From contig OY829326.1 in assembly GCA_963691655.1 (NCBI GenBank), positions 37,351,989 to 37,415,988 of the forward strand: a stretch of 64,000 nt of DNA. Direction: 5' to 3'. This stretch comes from Toxonevra muliebris. Taxonomy: Eukaryota > Arthropoda > Insecta > Diptera > Pallopteridae. Under the pieces are notes generated by a model. It did no database searches and was not told the origin of the DNA. It worked only from the letters and a program-made list of their open reading frames with translations. Of the stretch, positions 46,906 through 59,439 are shown one piece after another. The number at the start of each line of letters is the position of its first letter. Positions within the stretch are counted from its first letter, which is position 1. Made by a program: the position numbers and the translations under genes.

Positions 46906-48025
46906 TATTTATTTATTTATTTATTTAATAACTTAGTCTATGAATACAAAATTCTTACAGACTAAAAAACAAAATTTGAAATTAACGGGCTAGTTATACA
47001 TAAGTCAACAAAATACTAATTACAAGGAGCCTGTGTTAGGAATAGCTTTAAAAGTTAGATTTAGAAAATCAATATTATACAGTTGTGCGATAAAGTTGAG
47101 CTGGATTAAAGCTCTCACGATAGGAGAATTTAAAGCATTGTTAGTTCTATAGTGGCCAATAAAAAATGTCAAAATGTTGAAGACTTCTAGACAGGACATT
47201 AAAAGCAAATCGCTCGAGAAGGGAGGGACAGTCAACGGCACCTTTATGACGTCATGAATGATTGACACAGACAGCGCTGACCTTCTACTCTGCAGCGATT
47301 TTAAATCTAAAAGCAAGCAACGAGTGGTATATGAAGGAATTGGTTCAGAGAAATTCAGAGAACGAAGAACAGAGCGCATAAAAACCTTTTGAATGCGTTC
47401 AAGACTCTAATTTGGAACGAACGAAAGAGGTGTAAAGAAGTTTGAGCGTATAAGGGTCGAAAAACTCTTGACTGTTACGGTGGACAAAAGCCAACATTGA
47501 ATAAGACCTAGAAATTATTAGATTTATATGACTAACAAAACTAAGTTTAGTGTCAAAGATTGAACTTAAATCAGAAATTTCATTAACAGTTTCCAGCATA
47601 TTGCCAGCAATGTTATAGGATATAGACAGTAAAGTATGTGATTTGAAGAAAGGCATATGAAAACATTTATTAATATTCAAAGACAGAGAATTTCGCCACA
47701 CCAAGAATAAACATTATCGAGTTCAGATTGAACAATCTGTGAATCTAGATCTTAAGGTCATCGGCATAAAGCAAACTTATATCATTAATGAAAACAATGA
47801 AAAATAATGAACCTAAATGCTGCCTTGAGGAACTCCTGAAGATGCTGTAAAAGATTGAGAAGGGACACCATCAACCACAACCATAGAAAGGCGGTTACTT
47901 AGGTACGATTTAATCCACTCTAAAAAGAATAGAGTGGCAGCCAAAGCTCGACAGTTTAAAAATAAAAATATTATGTTTAGTGTGAAAACATAGTGTTTTT
48001 TTTTTTTTTTGTTTTTATTCGGCAT
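46906..48025 (-). pseudogene. LINE RT without RNase H (Jockey/CR1-type)
   Basis: From right to left: FLEWIKSYLSNRLSMVVVDG and SGVPQGSI near 47930-47815, then after a one-base shift FINDISLLYADDL with an intact YADD at 47757-47768. Next come NINKCFHMPFFKSH and DLSSIFDTKLSFVSHINLI near 47570-47510, and DPYTLKLLYTSFVRSKLES. The C-terminus gives SYTTRCLLLDLKSLQSRRSA near 47330-47270. The 3' end carries an (AAAT)n tail at 46906-46927 on the complementary strand. The 5' end is cut within RT. The order matches Jockey/CR1-type LINEs. Confidence 0.88.
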
Positions 48026-49680
48026 TATTAATATTTTCTACAACGAATTTATATTATGTAATTTAAATATAAGCAATTGACATTGGAAAGAAAAAAAGTA
48101 CGAAAACATGACAAATTATCGACTATACGTCTCCGACAAATTACAACGATAACTTCTGTTGCCAAATATGGCGATAGAGCTGCGTTTATATTTGGCACTA
48201 TTTCATTGTTTTATTGAGTTTTAGTTCTTTGCGAATGTGTCATAAATTGCACGAGCCGATGTTTTTGCAGTTGAAGGACATCATTTTATATGTTGTGACA
48301 ACACCGCTGTTTTTCATAAATATAACGTCATAAATGATTTATGGGCTTTTAATGTAACAAACTTAATTACATCCTGCATTTATATGAACATAAACAATCA
48401 ATCATATGCAGCACAACCTATAAATTCTGACAAATTAATATAAGAAATGATACTTTTTTACATAATAAAAATAAATTACATTTTATTACTTTTACATTTC
48501 AGAGTTCGTTAGAGTACTTTTTTATATGTTAAAAAAATTTCTTGAGTTCAAACAATTTTTTCTTGTCCATAGGATTTTGAAAATGCAAATCAAATGTCGA
48601 AAAATTATTTGCTTTAACATAATTTCTCACTTTTTTAATTACTTTCTTTGGATAATTAGTCACCGGTTACCCGGGCATCAGAAGTCTTCAGTAGAAAACA
48701 AATACGGACACAGTTTTGCTTTATCGCTTCTAGTTTCCTTACTGTCAAGAAAGGGTTAAGTGAAGAATTTGTATTAAAAGACTTTGTCTAGTTTTATCTT
48801 CATATGTTCAATGCGCTTTATGTGGCATATTTCAGAAATGTTTGATTGTTATCATATATTCAATCAAAACATTTTGAAACGTACTACATATCGTTGTCGT
48901 TCAAGCAGAAATCAAATCAGTCCAAATTTATTTTTTTAATTGGATTCGTATTAATTAGATTTTTTTTAAACTAGATTTTTGATGACCCGGTTAAAACGTA
49001 TACTAATGTGTGTATCAATCTGTTAACTTTTTAAGTTTTGCCAGTGTTCATATCGCACCATGCACTGCATAAACTAACTTCAGCTCAGAAATTTTAAAAA
49101 TGGACTTAGTGAGTTCTGCCGACGATATAGGTTGCTAAGCATATCTGGGTTAAAAAAATAAATTCCCACTATACGTCCGCCGGGACTCATGAAACTTCCT
49201 TGATTTTGATGAGAAATTTTAATAAGAAATATGGGTCCAGATAATACGAATCCATATTTGGTTTTTACGCTATCTCCTATGGTTTCCTTACGATCTCGAA
49301 ATTGGGAAAACTTTCTTAGCCTCTTAGCCCGGTACAGCTCTGCTTCAATTTCTTAGTGTGCCATACATTATGGTTGCCTGCAATCTTATATCTTACCTAT
49401 TCTCAGTTATTCCTTTCACACGGTCAAAATTTGTCAGTAGTAAAAATGCTAAAGTTATTTTCCCTATCGTTTTCTTAGATAGAAATTATGAAACGAACTT
49501 CTGAAAGTTTTAGTAAAGAATTGACAATTTTTCACAGGCATCGTTATGTGCAAGTTTTTAAAATAAATATTTCATTTATTTTTATTGGAAAATTTAGATC
49601 TAAGATTTCATTATTATAGTAAAGAAATTTTTTTATAATATAAAAACAACCTAAAAGTATGCAATATTCTATGCTGTAAA
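48026..49680. other. AT-rich non-coding stretch
   Basis: No gene recognised. Around 49100-49400 the sequence is less AT-rich and could be old transposon debris, but no motif can be read with confidence. Confidence 0.4.
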
Positions 49681-49686
49681 CAAAAC

Positions 49687-49915
49687 TTGTTTCATTTTCT
49701 TAGTGTCTGCCCCTCTTTCTGCCAGATCATAGTAAGCATATTTGGTACTGGAGTGTTGGGAGACGAACACCTGAGCTCTCTAACACCGCAGGATCTACTA
49801 AGATTTATTAATAAATCTGGTAGATTTAAAGAATTGCAAAAGGGAACACAAGATATAGTACAATGGACGTAAAACTTGTCTGAGTGCTGTATTCTTGAAT
49901 ACTTCTTTTGTCTGT
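49687..49915 (+). pseudogene. LINE C-terminal fragment
   Basis: The plus strand encodes HFLSVCPSFCQIIVSIFG, VLGDEHLSSLTPQDLLRFIN and KSGRFKELQKG. This is the extreme C-terminus of an RNase H-type LINE; compare LSSLNIKDLARFIMESSWF in the copy at 36567. A short 3' part ends in an A run at about 49921-49935. Only about 60 residues remain. Confidence 0.72.
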
Positions 49916-49935
49916 TTCAACAAAAAAAAAAAAAA

Positions 49936-52750
49936 ACTTGTTTGGTAAAGTGTTGTCCATTACAAAATATTCATTGTAGAATTTATGGGTTGAAAAAAAA
50001 ATGTTAAATTCGAAGTCAATCTATTCTGTTTTCTAGTTGCAATTGCTGCAATGAAAAAATTTCAACACTGCCAGTTTCAAGTTAAAATTTGAATTTAGTT
50101 GCATTTATAAAAACTTGGAAACATCCAACTCAAACATTACTTGCGTTGTTTATAAAGAGCTGAAATGCCATTTTACTTGACATCCTCAGTTCATTCAGTT
50201 TTTTCTTAACTTTTTTGCAAAATCAGTTTGTCTTCACAGCAAATATATTTTCAACTTTTATTAAGCGATATATCTGTGAATATTCTCGATAATAAAAACT
50301 TATCTTAAAACTTTTAAAATAGCTCACGAATATTTTATGATGTGCTGCTAGTATTTATGAACAGATACTTTTATAATTTTATAATTAATATCAAAATGTC
50401 ATTTTATGGTATCTCTTTTTCTCTTCTCCTCTACTCGTGGCATATTCATTAATTATGCACGTTCAAGGTTTTATTTTTTTGTATTTTAGTTGTAATTTTT
50501 GAACATTACAACTACACACACACACACACACGCACACTGTTATAGTCTCATATTCAATCTTTGATAATTTTTAATGGTAGGTACTTATTTCAGTAACTGC
50601 TTCAACTTTTAGTTATACCATTAACTTTATGACTTAATGACATTTTACATAAAAATTAACTGTAATTAGTTGATAATGAAATATTCAATGGCACATAAAA
50701 GTATGCAGTACAATTTTTTTTTAGCAAATCTACATGAATTCAGCTTTAAAATGCAATAAAGCTTACATATTTCTTTTATTTATTAAGCAAAACAAAAAAC
50801 AGCAACAAAGATATAAAAATGCGTGCTCGCTTCATAAATTTTAACGACAGTTCGCCTTACACTCACAAACAAACCTAAAGTCAAAAGTCAAAGCAACTTA
50901 AGAACGTTTGCTAGTGTATGTCTGTGTGTGTGAGCGTGAGTTCCCCCTTATGTTCCTTTCAACATAAACATTTAAATGATATTAAAACTACAAACACAAA
51001 TAATATGATAGGCAAGACAAAAGCAAAGTGTGTGTGTGTGTAAAACATGCGTACAAAAGAAAAAACAAGCATCGAAATAAAAACAAGGAGTAAAAAATAA
51101 ATGCAAAAATCACGCAGATGAAAAAAAAAAAAATATGCATAAGATATCTTTAAAACACACGCAAAGAAAACTTTGTGTGGCGCGTGTGTGTGTGTGCGTG
51201 TGCCATATGCGTACGTAAGTATGTGTGGAAGTGTGTACCATATGTATATTTTATGGCTTGACTACATATGATAATGAAAATAATACATAAGGTAACAGTT
51301 ACGCACCAAACAAATAATCAGTAAGTGGAGGAAAGGAGAAAATGCTTACGGTGCTTGCTTACTTAAATTCAAGAGAAAACGTTAAAGTTTTAATGCTACA
51401 TATTGTTTTTCTTGATAACAAAAGCACGGCGTGAATGTTGAAACTTTTGCTGCTACTGCTGCTGCTTCTAATTCTTACTTTTGTTGTACTTGTTCGTTTA
51501 ATTCGAGTTAAAGCTGTTTTAAATTTAAATTTGTGATAATGAGGCTTTATTCATTTATCTTTCACATGTTTATAAATATGTATATACTAACACACACACA
51601 CACACATCCATACGTATACTTAAGCATGATATTTACGTACAATTAAGTTTCATTGCTGCCACTGCTGCATGCTTTGACAATGACAGCTGTCAGACCTACT
51701 TTAAAATATGTTACAGCTAACATACGCATATAATAAAGAATTCATGCATTGCATAATTTTAGGCACACAGCTTCATCTCATCGTGTATGTATTTGTGTAT
51801 ATGAGTATATATAAATAAATTTAAGTATATGTTTGAACAATAGCTTAAGTAAAATAGTAGAAGCGTCGTTGCGTTTAGAATGAGATTGAAACCTTTTGGT
51901 AAAAGAAATAGTTAAAAACAAACAAACCAAAAAAAAAAAAAAAAAAAGTACACAAAAGAAGTTACGCTTCAATAGTTGGCTACGCTAACCATAGCGTATA
52001 CGCAACCTGAATTGAAATATCACATTTAGTTACGTGCTTATTTTACAAAATTAATTAGTATTAAAAGTTTTTTCTCTCTTTTCTTCATCCTACATTTCGT
52101 TTGGATTTTTTTTTTTCTAATAAAATGCTTCTGTTTTTTTCTTTTTTTTTTGTGCTCATTGTTAAGAGAAGCCTTATTTTTTATTTTTAGAAAATGTTTT
52201 GTTTTATTGTATGTAATTTTGTTTTCATTTTAATATACACGTAAATATTTACAGTGCTGCAGTAGATCAGCTAGTGGGAGAGGGAGGAAACAAAAGAAAA
52301 CAACAATAGAAAAAAAGACAAATTGACAACATAAGCAAAACAAAAACCAAAAAAAAAAGAAACAAGAATAAAAACAACAGCAAAAAAAAAAGCAAAGAAA
52401 AAGTTTTTTTTTTACCTTTTACAAGCTTAACATAAGTTTTTATTAAAATGAAATGCTAAAAATTTATTTTCATCTCTTCTTGTATTACCATGGCATAAGC
52501 TAAGCACGAAAAAATGTTAATAAAAAGTAGGGATTGAAATGAAATTTTTTTTTGTCGGACCTAGTACAATTTTAAATTTTTACAAGAAATTAAAACTTAT
52601 CTTGAAAAAACTGTGATTTATGCAATATTCTGGCACAAATGTGTGATATTTACTTTATAAACGAGTAGGCGTGGATTATTGGTATAAGTGTAACATACAC
52701 AGATGTAATTTAGCAGATCTAGAGATTTTGAAAAAGGATCTTTAAATTTT
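49936..52750. other. Host-like AT-rich non-coding DNA
   Basis: No gene supported. It has (CA)n at 50514-50532, TG runs near 51034 and 51185, CTGCTACTGCTGCTGC near 51450, CA at 51591-51606, and long A and T runs at 51928-51947, 52110 and 52140-52152. Confidence 0.45.
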
Positions 52751-52829
52751 TCGTTTGGGGTTAAGGAACCCACTCTCTGACTTTTACTTTATAATAAACC
52801 GGACACTATTACAATTTATCTTCTTTTTT

Positions 52830-54190
52830 TTTCTTGTTTCTGACCTTTGGTTTATGATATCTGGTCAATGGTTGATCTGGTTTCTAGTTTCTGGTCTCGC
52901 GTTTCTAGTGTTCGATTTCTTTTCACTGATCTATGGTCTTTGGTCTGCAAGCTCTGCTTTCTATGTGTGATTTATGGTTTCTGGTCTGTGATTTCTGATT
53001 TATGGTTGGTGATTTATAGTTTCCGGTCTCTGGTTTATGCATAGTTACTGGTTTTGCTTTCTAGTGTCTGATCTTTGATCTCTGGTACTAGTATATGGTT
53101 TCTGGTTCAGGTCCTTTGTCAATGGTTTATGATCTCTAGTTCTTGGTCTCTGATTGGTTGCCTTTGCTTTACAGTTTATACTCTTTGGTTTAAGGTCTCT
53201 TGTTTTCCATATATGGTATCTGGTTCATAGCTTCTGGTTTTTGTTTTATGACTTCTGGTTTTTGGTCTTATGTTTTTGCACTCAGGTTCTTGTTTTGCTC
53301 TGGCCTCTTGACTGGGGTCTCTTATTTGTTGCCTCGCAACTATAGTCTATAGTCTGTGGTCTCCGGCGTCTGATTTTTGGTTGCCGGTTTCATGCTTCTG
53401 GTCTCAGTTCACTGGTCTGCGGTATCTCATTTCTGGTATATCTGTTTCTGGTATATGATTTCTGCTTGCTAGATTCTAGTTGCTAGTTAATGGTCTATGG
53501 TGTCTGTTTTCTAGCCTCTGATCGCTAGTTTTTATCTCTGGTATATAGTCCATATATGGTTTTTGTTCTATAGTTCAGGTTTCTGGTCATTCTGGATTCT
53601 AGTTGCTGGTTAATGGTCTATGGTTTCTGGTCATTCTTGATTCTAGTTGTTGGTTAATGGTCTATGGTTTCTAGTTTCTAGCCTCTGATCTCTAGTTTCT
53701 CATCTCTGATATATGGTCCATGATTTTTGGGCTCTCATATATGGTTTTTGTTCTGTAGTTCAGGTTTCTGGTCATTCTGGATTTTAGTTCCTGGTTAATG
53801 GTCTATGGTTTCTGGTTTCTAGCCTCTGATCTCTAGTTTCTCATCTCTGGTATATGGTCCATTATTTTTGGGCTCTCATATATGGTTTTGGTTCTGTAGT
53901 TCAGGTTTCTGGTCATTGCTTTATGGTATCTGATATCTGAGCTTTAATATCTGGTTTATAATCTTTGGTTTTTTAAATCTTATTTCGAATTTTTGATTTA
54001 TATAGTCTCTGGTTTTTGATTCTCGGTTTCGGATGCTTGCTCTCTGCTTTATCGTCTGTAATCTCTGCTCCCTGATTTCTGGTCTCTAATCTTTGGTATC
54101 TGGTTTCTGTGCTCTGTTTTCTTAATTTTTAACTTTAACTCTTGATTTCTGGTCTTTAATCTCGGATTTATTGCCTCTTCTTTCTTTTGA
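52830..54190 (+). repeat. Degenerate TCTGGT minisatellite
   Basis: About 1.35 kb built from short T- and G-rich words: TTTCTGGTC, TTTATGGT, TCTCTGAT and TTCTAGTT. Nested inside is a higher-order repeat. TTCAGGTTTCTGGTCATT occurs near 53574, 53759 and 53900, giving periods of 185 and 141 bases. The 44-base difference equals an extra copy of the segment at 53580-53623. The strand is strongly T/G-biased. The reading frames across it are by-products, rich in F, W, L and S. Confidence 0.85.
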
Positions 54191-55831
54191 CTTGAGATCT
54201 CGGGCCTTAAATCCTAGGTAAATTTCTTAGTTCAAACTTTACTATCAACTAGTGAATCTCAGGTGAGCATTACCCTCCGCCATTTAAATCCTTACACTCC
54301 TGCTTTAAAAAACTTGTCGCTTCTTCGAAAAATCTTAATACTTTACTTCATTCTCTCTTCCCTTCTCTTTCACAACCTCTTGAGTAACTTTTTCCCATTT
54401 AGTAGGTTAAAGTGCAAAGGTCTTTCATGTCTAATATTTATTATTTATTTTAAATATTAAACCTACTTTAAAAATACTTTAAAAATATACACCCTTAAAA
54501 ATAGAAATATTCCAGCATGCGATGTTGCAGCTATAATCATTCAATGAGCTGTTTGTCTCTTATTTACATTGATGCCCTTTGGCAATATTGATGTATTGAT
54601 AATTACGATTTTTCATTTACTCAAATTTTTCTTATCGTTTTCAATTTTCTGTTGTTACGTTTCACTATATGTATTTTTCTACTGTTATATATAAATAAAA
54701 TAAACTTTCAAGAATTAATATATTTGCAACAATGTTTTTTCTCTCTCATTGATTATCATCTATCTGTGTCCTTTTCTTCTTCTAGATACTTTTCTTAGTA
54801 TTTATTCAAGACTTTTTGCTTTTTGCATTACGATTACTTATTTTTTTTTTTTACTGATATTCTTTCTCTCATCTTGGGTGCTTTGGGTTTTTTCAATCAC
54901 TTGCTGTTGCTCTTGTTGCTACTCTTGCTGCATGTCAACATCAAATCATCGAATGTGAAATAAACTCGCAGCTGCTGCTGCTACTGCTACTACTACAATA
55001 AAATAACAACGAAATTATACAATAAAACTAGTGGTGGCTACTAGAAAAAGAAGTAGGAGAAGAAGAAGAAAAAGTATCAAATGTTCAACGATAACAGATG
55101 TAAAAAATAAATAAAAAAAACTAAGTTTAAAAGTAAAGAAAGAATGGAGAAAATCCTTTCCGTTTTACTGCGAATTTTCGGTATTAGTTTGTTATTTTTA
55201 TCCTTGGGCGTTTCGTTCGTTTCTTTCGTTGATTTCGTTTCTCTTGCGTTCACTTGATCACTGTTGAAATGTGTTGATTTTTGTGGTTGTTAGTTGGTTG
55301 GTTGTGGTTTTGTTGTTGCTGGTTTTTTGTTAAACCGTTGCTGTTTTTGTATTCATAAGTTTTAAAGTAAACATATTTCGGGTGGTCACAGTGCAATAAA
55401 AGTTTGCGTGATTTCCAAAAGTTCTTTGCTAAACACAATATGGCAACGAGCGATCCATTTTAAATTGAATTAAATTTTTAGGAAAAAGTACGGTAAAGTC
55501 TTTAAATGAGCCTATTCGACAAGCAATCCTTTGGTATACAAGACGAATACAGTATATGTTTATTGTTTCCATAAAAGAAACAAGTCAATTCAATTTGAAA
55601 TAAAAAAATTCAATATTAATTATGATTTTATTTCGATACAAATTTAGTATTCTATTCATACACCATACTTACTCTAAAATGAAAAAAAAAAACAACATGC
55701 ATGAAATGTTTACATAAATATGTAGATACCAACCTGCAATTCTACGAATTTAATACCACAATTAAGTTTACAATTTCATTGCTGGAAAACAAGAAATCAT
55801 GGCAAAACTTTGTAATCTTCTAACGAACAAA

Positions 55832-55864
<33 letters not shown>

Positions 55865-56480
55865 CTAAGTCTTTATCTGTATGTGTGTATGTGTAGCTAT
55901 AAAGCGCATTTGCATACATCAACATATTGTCTTAAATCACAAAACTACTCATAAATGTACTGTATGCAGACACACTCATACACTTACATGTAAATTGCTT
56001 AGCAAATGGGCAAATAAAGCAAGTATTTATGTACACATGTGTGTGTGTTTGTGTATTTATTTTCAAGAACTGCCTTTATATGTGTATGCGAGTATATGTC
56101 TGCGCTTGTATGTGTGTGTGTGTGTCTGTTAAGCTAAAAGCATATATTTATAGGCAAAGGCAATGGCACCCATGGGCATAAATCTAACACTGTTTCAAAG
56201 TACGTAAACACGCATATACAAGTATGCACCCAGCTAGCATTTTCGATCGCGGAAGATGCGAGAATCGCTAATCAATCGCCTTAGCGGAAGTTCGCTTCTT
56301 TGAGTGCCATTCCGGCGATTCGCCAAATTAAATTCCCCCTGCAGCGCACAGAGGTTTGTCTCCATACAAAAGATGGAAAAATAGAAATTTTGAAAAAAGC
56401 TTAATATATATAAAATTCAATAATTTTTAAACGGTTGATCTTAGAGTTTTGACTTTTTTTTATTTAATTGTTAATATTTT
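54191..56480. other. Host-like AT-rich non-coding DNA
   Basis: No gene supported. It has T-rich runs at 54841-54852, CTGCTGCTGCTACTGC at 54972-54987, a GAAGAAGAAG run near 55060, TTTCGTT words at 55205-55250, (TG)n at 55832-55858 and further TG runs at 56039-56050 and 56111-56124. Confidence 0.45.
55832..55858. repeat. (TG)n microsatellite
   Basis: About 13 uninterrupted TG units. Confidence 0.92.
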
Positions 56481-56484
56481 ACAA

Positions 56485-57513
56485 ATTACAGAAAAATATA
56501 ACTTTTTTAGTTATGAACTCGTGGACCTTTTTTGGTAAGCCTTCCATTAGAGATTTGATAGTTGTTTCAGACACCTTTTTGGGACAGTTTGTTCATCTCC
56601 TTTTAAAATCTTCGATACTTTGGGACACTTTTTTTGTGCTCTTTAAGTTTCTTTTCACAAGAGCCCAATATCTCTCCACTGGTTTTAGGTCCGGACAATT
56701 TGGAGGATTGGCCTCTCTTGGTACAAAAACTATGTTATTACTTTGGTACCACTCCAGAGCTTTCTTGCCATAGTGACATGATGCCAAATCAGGCCAAAAA
56801 TATGTGGACACATTGTGCTCTCATATGAAAGGAAGAAGTCTTTTTTTCAAACATTCTTTGATGTATATTTCGGTATTTATAGAGCCCACTGTAACAAATG
56901 ATTCGCTTCTTTTGCTGCAACTGCATATAGCTCGCCATAACAGGAATTTTTCAGGAAATTTTGTCTGCTTTTGGATTCTAAATTGTTCTTCGACATTTCC
57001 TCGAGCATCAGCAACATACAAATTTTGACTCGGAAGCTACGTAAAATCTGCATGTACATACGTTTCGTCGTCCATTATACAACAGGAATATTTTTGTATG
57101 AAACTGGATTTTAATTTCCGAGCCCTACTTTTGGCGTCTAAATTTTTTGCGGCATTCCTGTCTGGAACTTTTTAGACTTTGTATGTTTTCAAACCTGCAT
57201 TGGCTTTAACTTTTCGCACCAAATAGTCAGAGCACTGGGCAGCCCTGTTAGGGCAGCTTTTCTACCAGATGTGTTTGGAGATCTTTTCAATATGCTTTTT
57301 ATTTTCTTGGCTTTCCCAATATCATGTGGTCCTTGTTTTCTTCCCGAACCAGGTTTCTTATCGATGGTCAAATTCTCCTGAAACTGTTTAATAACATTGG
57401 AAACAGTTTGACGGCAGACCTTCAAGTCTTTGGCCAATTTTTTGTAGGACCAATTTGGATTTTTTTGAAAATTTTTAATAATTTTAAGACGTACATTTTT
57501 TTTCTTCACTCAT
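56485..57513 (-). pseudogene. DD37E-type transposase, broken
   Basis: The start ATG (57513-57511) matches that of the fragment at 23026, but an extra A in the following A run shifts the frame at once. Then NVRLKIIKNFQKNPNWSYKK and the HTH KLAKDLKVCRQTVSNVIK are readable. The first catalytic Asp is in CCIMDDETYVHADF near 57070, next to a stop. FLLWRAICSCSKRSESFVT follows. The second Asp is in STYFWPDLASCHYGKKALEW and the Glu in CPDLKPVERYWALVKRNL, with exactly 37 residues between Asp and Glu in the preserved frame (56811-56593). This defines the DD37E family (ITmD37E type). The end is near 56485. Inverted ends were not found. Confidence 0.9.
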
Positions 57514-57676
57514 TTTGATCATTAAAAATAACAACTGACATATTTTTCAAAGCTAACTAGATCAAAGAATTTATTTGGGGGTGCAGCCATACAATGTGAT
57601 AAAAGCTTATAAATTAAAAAAATCGTAAAATATCTCAAATGAATTCTAAGAGAAATATTATTTTCAGAGATCTATA

Positions 57677-57830
57677 ATAAAATCTTATGGAAAATATTTT
57701 TCTAGAATACATTAACCCTCTGCAACCGTTATTTGTTAGTCTTTTTGACCCATTTAGCAAAATAGACCCATAATTAAGGACGATAGAGGGTTAATATGTT
57801 CCAAGAAAATATTTCCCATAAAATTTTACA
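57677..57830. repeat. Inverted repeat centred on TTAACCCTCT
   Basis: The arms at 57677-57722 and 57785-57830 are complementary over about 44 bases with a few mismatches (AAAATATTTTTCTAGAATAC against its inverse). The inner boundary reads TTAACCCTCTGC on the left and GATAGAGGGTTAA on the right. The loop is about 60 bases. TTAACCCT also marks the arms of the palindromic element at 33306 (near 33570 and 34430). Confidence 0.7.
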
Positions 57831-57868
57831 ATAGGTTTCTAAACAAGAGAAATCTGTTAAATTACTAA

Positions 57869-58423
57869 CACTGTACCAAAAAATTGATTTTTTTTTAATC
57901 GTACTGGCGATTTTGAAATTGGGGACCGCTGAGCTCGAATCTGAAGACCATTTTGCTTCATCGCATCAGGCTTTCGAGATAACGGTGCATGAAATCATGA
58001 AAATGGCTTTATTAAGACTGTACCAGGACATTCTTAATTTATGATTTATCGTTTTTGATGTCTATAGAAAAGTTGTTTAGTAGAAAAAAAAAAAAACACA
58101 AGAATGCTCCATCTAAGTTCCATACCCTAAATTTTGGAAGTTTTTTAAGTACAGCTTTGAACAATATTGCCTACAGGCTAAAGGAATGATAAAAGTATTA
58201 TGGTGGGTTTGAGAAAAAATTTGCTTATCAAAAAGGTCCTAGAACATCAAAATACCCTCTACCTTCTTATTCTGCTAAAAATAACCTCCTAAAGTCAAAT
58301 TGGGGGTTATCTCGAAAATCTGGCGTGATGGAGCAAAATGGTCTTCAGATTCGAGCTCAGCAACCTCAAATTACTCAAAAGTATATGTCAAATCGCCAGT
58401 CCGATTTTGGTTATTGCACAGTG
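57869..58423. mobile_element. Foldback element with CACTGT ends
   Basis: A 555-bp element beginning CACTGTACC and ending GCACAGTG, flanked by TAA on both sides (57866-57868, 58424-58426). The arms of about 120 bases pair imperfectly: CTCGAATCTGAAGACCATTT at 57934-57953 against its complement near 58340-58357, and GGCGATTT near 57907 against AAATCGCC near 58390. The centre is non-coding. A relic of the same family lies at 32168-32391. A three-base TAA/TTA duplication resembles PIF/Harbinger-type insertion, but the ends are not diagnostic. Confidence 0.75.
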
Positions 58424-58604
58424 TAATATGACCAAAAATGTACAAACAACGAGGTTCGATCAGTCAAACCAAAATATTTGTAACTGAGTAAAAAATTTAA
58501 ATTTTTCCCTTTCGTATGATTTTTAAAGTTCTCTGTAAAACCGCTAGTTTCAGCTATGCAAAAATTGCTACTTCGGAATTCTACCTACACCATTTGTGCA
58601 AACT

Positions 58605-59414
58605 TTCTTTGTTTTTCTTAGGGTCTGTTTCATTATAGTTCAATATCTTTCAATAGGCCGAAGTTTCGGTCTTGGAAGAGTTGGAAGGATTTACCTTTTT
58701 TGGGACTACTGGGACATTATTTTCCTTATACCATTCCATAGTTGACCGTTGACCTGTAGTAATGACTTGTGGCTAGGTCTGGCCAAAACAAATCGGTTCC
58801 TTAGTGCTGTCCAATAAATTCTCTTTAAATTCTGGAGTTAATTGCTCAATTCGTAATGAACGCCTTACTCCGTAGACCGCAGGTGCAAATAGCTTGCCAA
58901 ACCATGAAACGTTTTGGAAATTTGGTATATCTTACTTCAGAGTATTTTCTGGGTGTTGTATCCCTATTCTTTGTTGTGAAGTAGGCATTCCCAGGCAACT
59001 GGTTGAAGTCCGCCTTACAGTAGTTCTCATCATCGAGAATCACCCAATCGAATTTGGCTCCGTACCGGTCAGGTACTTTCTGCTGTTTGTAGGTCCTTAA
59101 CCCTTGACTTCGTTTATGTCGAATTTCAGTTGCTTGCGATGTACCAGCTGTAGCTGCAACATATTGAGTCGAACTCGTGGGATTAGCCCGATATGTACTA
59201 ACAATGCTTTTTATTAGTTCTGGATTATTTGGACATTTTTGCTGCCTGACCCTTAGGTTCTGCATATGGAGTTTCCCACGTTGTAGTTAATGACGTTATA
59301 AACCGTCGCTAAACTCGCTGTGTTTTCCCTTGCAAAGCTTAGTCCAGACTTCGTCTTATCAGTCAAGTAAATGTCCAGTATTAATTTGAGGCGCTGTTCT
59401 TGTTGGCTCGTCAT
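58605..59414 (-). pseudogene. DD37E-type transposase, broken
   Basis: It starts MTSQQEQRLKLILDIYLTDK at 59414; the ATG is followed by an HTH-like helix. After a stop near 59260 the next frame gives VAATAGTSQATEIRHKRSQG and WVILDDENYCKADFNQLPGN with the first catalytic Asp near 59030. FMVWQAICTCGLRSKAFIT follows near 58900. The second Asp lies in LFWPDLATSHYYRSTV near 58775. The Glu survives in LRPIERY, followed by TGA where the family has Trp. This is a lineage distinct from the copies at 10214 and 56485. Confidence 0.87.
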
Positions 59415-59439
59415 GTTGACTTAAGTAGATCCAAGATAA

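Noticed and set aside
52755..53345. Overlapping plus-strand frames rich in F, W, L and S
   Set aside because: They are the translation of the TCTGGT minisatellite in several frames; none has a family feature.
57712..57798. Tiny piggyBac MITE bounded by TTAA
   Set aside because: The inverted repeat continues about 35 bases beyond both TTAA sites, so the TTAA is internal to the palindrome.
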